NCBI GenBank assembly: GCA_902834055.1
Contig: CADFHB010000004.1
Location: 1-58,234, forward strand
Length of the DNA stretch: 58,234 nucleotides
Source: Lactobacillaceae bacterium
GTDB taxonomy: Bacteria; Bacillota; Bacilli; Lactobacillales; Lactobacillaceae
Reading direction: 5' to 3'
The notes below the pieces were generated by a model. That model was given only the letters and a program-made list of their open reading frames with translations. It was not told where the DNA came from and did no database searches. Position 1 is the stretch's first letter, and each line of letters opens with the position of its first letter. A program made the translations under genes and the position numbers. Below, one piece after another: positions 52,134 through 58,234 of this stretch.

Positions 52134-53453
52134 TTATTGTAACGAATCCCAGGCTGATAACTCAACCGGCGCACTAGTAGCAAGGGCCTGCAGTTCACTT
52201 GGCAAGTACTTCTTGTCGATTACCGCTTCATAGGTATAGTCTTCAAACCAGTCCTGGGTCATAACAAAGTAGCCATTGGCGCCGTTCTCCTTGCCCCAGC
52301 TATTTTCAATCTTCCACCGGGTTGGCTGGCCATTGACCAGGTCAAACCCGGTAAGGGTCATGGCGTGGGATACTTCAGCCTGCCGCGTTTCCAGACGATC
52401 ACGCTTGTCCATCGTAAAGTCAACGTCCAATAGTTCTTGGCGGCGGAACAGCTTAGCATCCATCAGGCCCCGTTTCCGGTCCATCTGCTGGAGGACATCA
52501 TTACCAACCCAAACGGTTTCACCAGCCTTCAGTTGTTTGATCGCGGCAGCCTGCAAATCACTAAACGGCACGTTCATAAACTTAATTGGTACTCCACCAA
52601 CCACGCTATCTTGACTCGGCATCGAGTAAACCTTACCGAACTCGTGGTCAGGGGCATTGGTGACTACCACGTAATCATTAAAGTTAGTGTCAAAGTATTG
52701 GTGGTAAAAGTCCAGCGGCGTTAAGCCGAGAACCTGGTGGAACTTCTTATCATCATCGCTAAATTCCAGGTCAAACTTGGCCGGCGGTTCCCCAAAGGCG
52801 TAGGCGGCAACCTTGTAAACATCTGCCATCATCCGTTCTTGTGCCGCCGCGAGTTGGTCCTGCGAGTCACCATCGTTAACCATCCGCCGCAACTCGAGGG
52901 CATCCTTACGCATCAAGTAGTTTAATACCTCGGCAACATCGCTGGTGTCTTTAGTATTATGGGTATCCGGCATCACGTATTCTGGTACCACCCCGTACTT
53001 TTCCACAATCGACGCTGCATTAGCCCACTGGCCCCCATCGTTAAGGGCAAAACTGAGGTAAAAATCAACCAAGCGATCATGGAAAGGCCGGTCAGCAGTA
53101 GCAATAATCTTTTGGAAGAACATGTTAGCGCGCTCAATTCGGTCCCAGAAGAACAGGTAGTTTTGGGAGAGTTCAAAGTCCTTAAAATTATACTTCTTCG
53201 CGAACTTGTGACGGAGCGTATTCAGTGCCGCAAAGGACCAGCACCGGCCACTGTGCCGCTGGTTGCTCGGCTTCCCTGTCTTAATTTCGTAAGAGAAGGC
53301 CCGGTGGAGACGCTCGCTCGCTGCCGGATCTTCACTGGCATTTTTAATCCCGTTCTTTTGAATGGCCCGGGAAATCACGCCTGCCGCAGGGCGGGCGTGA
53401 AAAATTTGCTGATACTTTTTAACCATTGCTGACGTTAATTGTTGTTCGGTCAT
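52134..53453 (-). CDS. pepC: C1-family cysteine aminopeptidase PepC
   Basis: 439 residues, normal PepC length. The active-site Cys is in NQRHSGRCWSFAALN, the His in VSHAMTLTGF and the Asn in WKIENSWGKENG, with the oxyanion Gln in NQRHSG. PepC (bleomycin-hydrolase family) removes N-terminal residues from peptides in the cytosol and forms hexamers. Single gene; GGGGG-type site before the ATG. A housekeeping peptidase of lactobacilli. Confidence 0.95.
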   Translation of the reverse strand: MTEQQLTSAMVKKYQQIFHARPAAGVISRAIQKNGIKNASEDPAASERLHRAFSYEIKTGKPSNQRHSGRCWSFAALNTLRHKFAKKYNFKDFELSQNYLFFWDRIERANMFFQKIIATADRPFHDRLVDFYLSFALNDGGQWANAASIVEKYGVVPEYVMPDTHNTKDTSDVAEVLNYLMRKDALELRRMVNDGDSQDQLAAAQERMMADVYKVAAYAFGEPPAKFDLEFSDDDKKFHQVLGLTPLDFYHQYFDTNFNDYVVVTNAPDHEFGKVYSMPSQDSVVGGVPIKFMNVPFSDLQAAAIKQLKAGETVWVGNDVLQQMDRKRGLMDAKLFRRQELLDVDFTMDKRDRLETRQAEVSHAMTLTGFDLVNGQPTRWKIENSWGKENGANGYFVMTQDWFEDYTYEAVIDKKYLPSELQALATSAPVELSAWDSLQ

Positions 53454-53521
53454 TAATAATCCCCCTCTTGAACTATAAACTATGCTTTAATCATAGCGCA
53501 CTTGTGTAATTTTGTACGCCC

Positions 53522-54154
53522 CTAAGCACCGTAATGATAGTCACCGGTTTGCTGCTCTAACCCCCGGTAGCGGTCATCGTGGCGTAGCGGACGAATCACC
53601 TTGGCCGGGTTGCCAGCGACAATAACGTTGGCTGGGATATCATGAACAACGACACTGCCGGCATCAATAATACTGTTATCGCCAATCGTGACCCCACCAA
53701 CGACCGTTACGTTAGCACCAAACCAGACGTTATCCCCCACCGTAATCGGTCGTGATTCAACGTAACCAGCCCGGCGACCAACTGGGTCCTCCACGTGGTT
53801 TGAAATATAAAAGCCACACTTCGGGCCAATTTTAACTTCATTCCCAAACTTAATCGGCGCACAATCCATGAAGAAACAGTCGTAGTTAGCGAAGAAATTA
53901 CGGCCTAAAAAAATGTTGCGGCCAAATTCAACGTGGAAGTTGGGCAGGACCGTGACCCCGTCAGCTGGTGTCTTAGCAAAGAGCGTCCTTAATGTTGCTA
54001 AATTAGCCTTCCCTGTCTGATAGTATTCAAAGTTGTATTGTCGGCACAAGTCGAGGGCCCAGTTGCGGACCGCCGTGACGTCTGGGGCAACATCATTGTA
54101 AGGTTTTCCCGTGTTGACCAGTGCCAGAACCTTCTTAATTTTTTGTTCGTCCAT
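53522..54154 (-). CDS. Sugar O-acetyltransferase (maltose/galactoside acetyltransferase family)
   Basis: 210 residues from the third of three close in-frame starts, the ATG at 54154, because AAGGGT is well placed for it. The fold is a left-handed beta helix made of hexapeptide repeats (IGPKCGFYISN, VTIGDNSIIDAGSVV, IPANVIVAGNPAKVI), with the His of ISNHVEDP as base. It acetylates a sugar or similar acceptor with acetyl-CoA. Single gene. Confidence 0.88.
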   Translation of the reverse strand: MDEQKIKKVLALVNTGKPYNDVAPDVTAVRNWALDLCRQYNFEYYQTGKANLATLRTLFAKTPADGVTVLPNFHVEFGRNIFLGRNFFANYDCFFMDCAPIKFGNEVKIGPKCGFYISNHVEDPVGRRAGYVESRPITVGDNVWFGANVTVVGGVTIGDNSIIDAGSVVVHDIPANVIVAGNPAKVIRPLRHDDRYRGLEQQTGDYHYGA

Positions 54155-54271
54155 CACCATTACCCTTTTTTGCCAATTATATCATTGCGGGCCCGTCACC
54201 AAGTGTTTCTCCTTTACTTATCTTTGGTAAGCTAGAATGATAATGAATAAACTGACTAGGGAGGAATTTTC

Positions 54272-54900
54272 ATGGAATTTAAGGAAGCTGTTAACTAACG
54301 CCAATCCATTCGTTACTTCACCAACCAGCAAATTGCCCCGGACGACCTTAAAGAAATTGTCCAACTCGCCCAGCGAACACCATCTTGGGCCAATTCCCAG
54401 CCATGGCAGGTCTATATTGCCACCGGTCAGACCCTAGAAAAAATCAAGAACCACCACCTGGCGGCGGCCTAGCAAGGCGTCAGCGGTAACTCTGACTTTC
54501 CGGTTGCCCACCGTACCCAGTGGGGGCAACAGGCCCAGAAAAACATGGTGAAGTGGGGGCAGGATCTTCAGACATACCTTGGTGACCAAATGCCCCAGAT
54601 GAGTGCTGCCCAAGCCCACCTCTTCAACGCCGCCGCCCTTGTCTACCTAGTTTTACCGCAGGGCGCAACTGACTGGTCGGTTTACGACCTCGGTGCCTTT
54701 AGTCAAACCCTGATGCTCGCCGCAGCGGAAAAGAAGATCGACTCAATGCCCGCCTATGAGATCGCGATTTGATGGATATCCCAGCTGATCAGCAGGTGGC
54801 AATGAGGATCGCCCTTGGTTACCGTGACCCGGCATACCAGATTAACGGCTTCCGGACCAAACGGACGACCGAGTCAACAATTTTGACAATTAAGGACTAG
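54272..54900 (+). pseudogene. Nitroreductase-family pseudogene
   Basis: From ATG 54272 (GGGAGG before it) the frame is MEFKEAVN, then TAA (54296-54298), RQSIRYFTNQQIAPDDL onward, a second stop TAG (54470-54472), and NAAALVYLVLPQGATDWSVYDLGAF. At 54770 the frame shifts with loss of some codons, and MDIPADQQVAM, IALGYRDPAYQ... ends at 54900. Two stops and a deletion make it clearly dead. The intact ancestor would be an FMN-dependent nitroreductase of about 200-220 residues. Confidence 0.88.
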
Positions 54901-54934
54901 GCAGGTTAAGTTGGATATCAAAGGAAGAATTATC

Positions 54935-55579
54935 ATGAGTAAAGTATTTGTTGCGGGTGGCTCTGGTCGGGTTGCCACCGACTTAATTAAGGATTTAGTA
55001 ACTGCTGGGAATGATGTAGTTGCCGGAGCCCGCCACCCCGAAAAGGTTATCAAGTTGGCTGGGGTGACGCCGGTCAACCTCGATCTTCATAGTGACGTCG
55101 CTAAGATTGCAACCCTGATGGCCGGCAGTGACGCGGTCTACTTTGTTGCGGGCTCCCGGGGCAAGGACCTTTTGCAAACCGATGCCATGGGCGCGGTTAA
55201 AACGATGCTGGCGGCCCAGCGCGCCGGCGTTAAACGCTACATCATGCTGAGCTCCATGTACGCCCTCCAACCAGAAAAGTGGGCCGACTATCCAGCACTG
55301 GCGTCGATCACTGACTACAACATCGCCAAGTTCTTTGCTGACAACTACCTGATCAGCAATACCAACCTGGACTACACAATCATCCAACCAGCCTCACTGA
55401 CTGAGAAAGCGGCCACTGGGAAGGTAACGTTTGGTGCGGGTAATGACACCACCAACCCGATTTCAGACGTAGCTCAGGTCCTGGCGGATGTTTTGACCGC
55501 TGATAACACCATCGGCAAGGTTATCATGATGCGCAGCGGTGACACACCAATTGCCGATGCCGTGGCTGCGGTAAAGTAG
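54935..55579 (+). CDS. NAD(P)-binding atypical short-chain dehydrogenase
   Basis: 214 residues from the ATG at 54935 (AAAGGAAG before it); a TTG 24 bases earlier is rejected. VFVAGGSGRVATDLI is the nucleotide site, ARHP follows the second strand, YIMLSSMYAL is central and YTIIQPASLTE follows. It resembles the gene at 48632 and the same family of small NmrA-like proteins. Substrate unknown. Confidence 0.82.
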   Translation: MSKVFVAGGSGRVATDLIKDLVTAGNDVVAGARHPEKVIKLAGVTPVNLDLHSDVAKIATLMAGSDAVYFVAGSRGKDLLQTDAMGAVKTMLAAQRAGVKRYIMLSSMYALQPEKWADYPALASITDYNIAKFFADNYLISNTNLDYTIIQPASLTEKAATGKVTFGAGNDTTNPISDVAQVLADVLTADNTIGKVIMMRSGDTPIADAVAAVK

Positions 55580-55607
55580 TTAAAGCATTTTTGATAACCC
55601 GTAATAA

Positions 55608-55654
55608 AAAGAGAAAACGCCAGCGTTCAAAATTCGAATGCTGGCGTTTTCTTT
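55608..55654. terminator. Bidirectional hairpin terminator
   Basis: AAAGAGAAAACGCCAGCG and GCTGGCGTTTTCTTT between convergent genes; the inner part CAGCGTTC...GAATGCTG resembles the GGCC-hairpin family core. Confidence 0.8.
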
Positions 55655-55671
55655 ATCCCTAGCCAATTAGA

Positions 55672-55687
55672 TGTTCCACATGAAACA
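55672..55687. other. parS-like (ParB box) site 3
   Basis: TGTTCCACATGAAACA, identical to the site at 37270. It lies directly beside the ribH stop codon. Confidence 0.55.
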
Positions 55688-55688
55688 C

Positions 55689-56153
55689 CTACTTAATCTG
55701 CTGCTTCAACGATATCATCTCAAGCAGGCTCTGGGCCGTGCTGGCGCCCTCATTGCCCATCTTCAGGCCAGCCCGTTGCATCGCCTGTTCAATGTTATCG
55801 GTCGTCAGGATTCCAAAGGTCACTGGGACCTCCCCTTGTAAGTTCAGCTGCATAATCCCGCTGGCCACGTTTTGGCAAATCAGGTCATAGTGGTCGGTTT
55901 CACCCTTAATCACCGCTCCCAGGGTCATGATGCCAGCAAATCCCCCCTTATCCAGGAGCTTCTTAACCGCAAAGGGAATTTCAAAGGCACCCGGGACGTG
56001 GTAAACTGCCACCTGGTCATCTGCCAGGCCGAACTTGGCTAAGGTGGCAACAGCCCCTTCTACCAGTTGCTTGGTCACCGTTTCGTTAAAATCCGCAACT
56101 ACAATTGCAATCCGTGCAGCGCTTTGGTCAAACTTTCCAGTAAATTCTTTCAT
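55689..56153 (-). CDS. ribH: 6,7-dimethyl-8-ribityllumazine synthase
   Basis: 154 residues. [49 protein letters not shown] and [17 protein letters not shown] are the family segments; the His in TDHYD is catalytic. It condenses the pyrimidinedione with dihydroxybutanone phosphate and assembles into large shells. GGAGGCTTAACA precedes the ATG. Last gene of the riboflavin operon, two bases after ribBA. Confidence 0.96.
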   Translation of the reverse strand: MKEFTGKFDQSAARIAIVVADFNETVTKQLVEGAVATLAKFGLADDQVAVYHVPGAFEIPFAVKKLLDKGGFAGIMTLGAVIKGETDHYDLICQNVASGIMQLNLQGEVPVTFGILTTDNIEQAMQRAGLKMGNEGASTAQSLLEMISLKQQIK

Positions 56154-56155
56154 TG

Positions 56156-57337
56156 TTAAGCCTCCAAATCTAATAAGTGGTGAAATTTGTTTTTCTTGGT
56201 CAAAAGGTATTGCCGGTCGTACTTAGTTGGCTGCATTTCCAGCGGTAACCGGTCATGGATGGTAATGCCGGCTAACTTAAGTTGACTAATCTTATCCGGG
56301 TTATTGGTTAGGAGGTTGACCGTGGTCACCCCGAGCTGGCGTAGAATTTGCGCGGCCAACTCGTACTGGCGTTCATCCGGCTTAAAGCCGAGCTTTTCGT
56401 TTGCCTCCACAGTATCGTAACCCTCCTCTTGCAGGTGGTAGGCCCGCAACTTGTTTTCTAGGCCAATCCCCCGACCTTCCTGGCGAAGGTAGAGGACAAC
56501 GCCCCGTCCGGCAGCATTAATTTGACGCATGGCCGCGTGGAGCTGGGGGCCACAATCACAACGCAACGACCCCAGTACATCCCCTGTAAAACATTCCGAG
56601 TGGAGGCGGACCATCACCGGTTCATCTCCTGATAAGTCCCCCTTGATCAATGCCAAATTGTCCCCGGGAAAGTGACGTAGTTGAAAATCACCGTATTCGC
56701 TTGGCAAGTGAACCTCCTCGACTGGCTGGCTGACCAGGTTGCGGCGGTACTCTTGAAGGTCCTTAATGGTAATAATCGGGAGACTAAATTCGGCCGCCTT
56801 TTCGTGAAGCTCCTTCGACCGGGCCATCTCCCCATTAGACTTCAAAATTTCACAGATGTAGGCCACTGGCTCCTCACCGGCAAGCTTAGCTAAGTCAACC
56901 GCCGCTTCGGTATGCCCATTTCGCTCTAGTACCCCGCTTTCTTTGGCAACCAGGGGAAAAATGTGGCCGGGTTTATAAAAGTCTGCGTTGGTAGCCTTGG
57001 GGTCGGCCAGGTGGGTAATCGTCCGCCAACGGTCAAAGGCCGAAATCCCGGTAGTCGTTGACTTGTGGTCCACACTAATGGTGAAGGCCGTGCCAAACGG
57101 GTCGGTGTTGTCCGTCGTCATCTGGGGTAGGGCCAGCCGCTTGGCCACCGCTGGCGCCATCGGGACGCACATCAGCCCCCGGGCATACTTGGTCATGAAG
57201 TTGACCTTCTCTGGGGTGGCTTTGCTGGCCAGGCCAACGAGGTCCCCCTCTGCTTCCCGGTCTAAGTCATCCATGACAATTACCAGGCCCCCCTTCTTGA
57301 GGTGCTCAATTGCGGCTTGAATTTTCTTAACGTCCAT
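56156..57337 (-). CDS. ribBA: Bifunctional dihydroxybutanone-phosphate synthase / GTP cyclohydrolase II
   Basis: 393 residues. The RibB half (1-200) has [28 protein letters not shown] and PGHIFPL...HTEAAVDL. The RibA half (from about 205) has [21 protein letters not shown] with the zinc cysteines, and [14 protein letters not shown]. It supplies both precursors of the riboflavin pathway. The ATG overlaps the ribE stop by one base (TAATG). Confidence 0.96.
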   Translation of the reverse strand: MDVKKIQAAIEHLKKGGLVIVMDDLDREAEGDLVGLASKATPEKVNFMTKYARGLMCVPMAPAVAKRLALPQMTTDNTDPFGTAFTISVDHKSTTTGISAFDRWRTITHLADPKATNADFYKPGHIFPLVAKESGVLERNGHTEAAVDLAKLAGEEPVAYICEILKSNGEMARSKELHEKAAEFSLPIITIKDLQEYRRNLVSQPVEEVHLPSEYGDFQLRHFPGDNLALIKGDLSGDEPVMVRLHSECFTGDVLGSLRCDCGPQLHAAMRQINAAGRGVVLYLRQEGRGIGLENKLRAYHLQEEGYDTVEANEKLGFKPDERQYELAAQILRQLGVTTVNLLTNNPDKISQLKLAGITIHDRLPLEMQPTKYDRQYLLTKKNKFHHLLDLEA

Positions 57338-57939
57338 TATTCTGCCCCTTTCTGCAAGTTGGCAACGACATACTTACCTAAAATATCGGTTTCCAGATTG
57401 ACCCGGCTGCCGGCTGCTAGCAAGTCCAGGTTGGTCACGGTCTGAGTATGGGGAATCAGGCCAACGGAGAACCAGTCCGCACTGGTATCCATGACGGTTA
57501 AACTGACCCCGTTAATTGCCACGCTCCCCTGCGCAACCACCTGTCCCGTCAGCCGGGCCGGAAGGTTAAACCGCACTTCAATCGCGTTTTCATTTTTTTG
57601 TACATCCCGAACGGTCACTACCTCGTCAACGTGACCCGTAACGATGTGACCTTCAAGGCGGGCACCAACCGTCAACGACCGCTCGAGATTGACCAGGTCA
57701 CCCACCCGCAGGTCCTTGAAGGTGGTCTTTTCAAAAGTCTGGGGCATGAGGGTCACCTGGAACTCATCCGGTCCCATCGTAACCACCGTCAGACAGGTTC
57801 CATTGATGGCAATTGAGTCCCCGATGGCCAGCTGGTCCATCACGTCAGCAACGATTGGTGCCACCGTTAAGTTAATCGTTTCTGCCTGCCGATCAAGCAC
57901 CCGGATCTTCCCGGTCCCCTGAACTAATCCACTAAACAT
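57337..57939 (-). CDS. ribE: Riboflavin synthase alpha chain
   Basis: 200 residues from the ATG at 57939. Two similar lumazine-binding barrels are seen (MFSGLVQGTG...GDSIAINGTCLTVV; LEGHIVTGHVDEVV...QGSVAINGVSLTV), as in all riboflavin synthases. It converts two lumazines to riboflavin and the pyrimidinedione. It overlaps the ribD end by eight bases. Confidence 0.95.
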   Translation of the reverse strand: MFSGLVQGTGKIRVLDRQAETINLTVAPIVADVMDQLAIGDSIAINGTCLTVVTMGPDEFQVTLMPQTFEKTTFKDLRVGDLVNLERSLTVGARLEGHIVTGHVDEVVTVRDVQKNENAIEVRFNLPARLTGQVVAQGSVAINGVSLTVMDTSADWFSVGLIPHTQTVTNLDLLAAGSRVNLETDILGKYVVANLQKGAE

Positions 57940-58234
57940 CTTGCCGCTTCCTTTCTGCAATTCTTACGTTATTACCAAGTATTTCGACCTGGGGGTCGGC
58001 AAACGACCATGGCACTGGCGGGGTAAAGGCCGGCACTCCCATTGTCCCCAGCATTTGTGGGCTCAGGTAGGAAATAACTTCTTCAACTAATCCGGCGGCC
58101 GCAAATGCCGCATGAATTGTCGGTCCCCCTTCCACATACAGTGACTGAACACCTTGTTTGGCCAATGTTTCAACTACCTTGATCACCGAACAGTCTGCGA
58201 GGTAAACTACCTGGACGTTGGTTCCCGCTAACTG
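57932..58234 (-). CDS. ribD: Riboflavin biosynthesis protein RibD, C-terminal 100 residues (runs off right edge)
   Basis: The visible part is the end of the reductase domain: VIKVVETLAKQGVQSLYVEGGPTIHAAF is the signature of 5-amino-6-(5-phosphoribosylamino)uracil reductase, and PQVEILGNNVRI ends it. The deaminase half and any FMN riboswitch would be beyond the window. First gene of the operon, overlapping ribE. Confidence 0.92.
   Translation of the reverse strand, partial: QLAGTNVQVVYLADCSVIKVVETLAKQGVQSLYVEGGPTIHAAFAAAGLVEEVISYLSPQMLGTMGVPAFTPPVPWSFADPQVEILGNNVRIAERKRQDV

Noticed and set aside
52959..53432. 157-codon plus-strand frame inside pepC
   Set aside because: Fully antisense to a well-identified gene and without a ribosome site.

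Overview
The window looks like chromosome of a heterofermentative lactobacillus of the Limosilactobacillus type; I cannot fix the species. The evidence is lactobacillus-type peptidases (PepO, PepC), three proteins with KxYKxGKxW signal peptides, T-box leaders upstream of tRNA-synthetase genes, strong AGGAGG-type ribosome sites with several GTG/TTG starts, and a base composition that looks close to half G+C by eye. I see no phage, transposase gene, rRNA or CRISPR array. Three 16-bp sites resembling ParB boxes (37270, 50910, 55672) suggest that this segment lies on the origin side of the chromosome.

Layout, left half. The start of pgi (minus) shares a back-to-back promoter with a SemiSWEET gene. 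Minus-strand blocks follow: an XRE regulator with a macro-domain protein, pepO, and a four-gene operon (3-methyladenine DNA glycosylase, MoxR-type AAA ATPase, VWA protein, small unknown). Next come DUF488, two unknown genes, nnrE, a nitroreductase, a corA gene with an in-frame stop, and hisS behind a T-box. After these are an MFS gene with an unknown membrane protein, a LacI regulator, a LysM glucosaminidase, a small ArsR regulator, a TetR-controlled ABC export operon, a zinc alcohol dehydrogenase and mntH.

Layout, right half. A thrS gene with a threonine T-box encodes an enzyme that lacks the TGS domain and all recognisable editing residues. Further on are an MFS/phosphodiesterase pair, an APC permease, a cytochrome-b5-like protein, and a scar where a headless LysR gene abuts the tail of an LPxTG-type surface protein. 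Then follow an NADP-type secondary alcohol dehydrogenase, a frameshifted DHA2 efflux pump, hpt with a structured leader, two KxYKxGKxW surface proteins built from the same repeat (one frameshifted, one ending in NlpC/P60), tRNA-Gln and tRNA-Glu, a cinnamoyl-esterase-like hydrolase, asd, a 2-hydroxyacid dehydrogenase with an HxlR regulator, stress genes, pepC, a nitroreductase pseudogene and the riboflavin operon ribD-ribE-ribBA-ribH, which runs off the right edge.

Two themes stand out. Gene decay is heavy: corA, a GNAT gene, lysR, a surface-protein tail, a DHA2 pump, a KxYKxGKxW protein and a nitroreductase are all broken, mostly by one small change. Intergenic DNA carries a three-copy MITE-like element and a family of about ten related hairpins that act as compact terminators between convergent genes. 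The most unusual single gene is the editing-less thrS.
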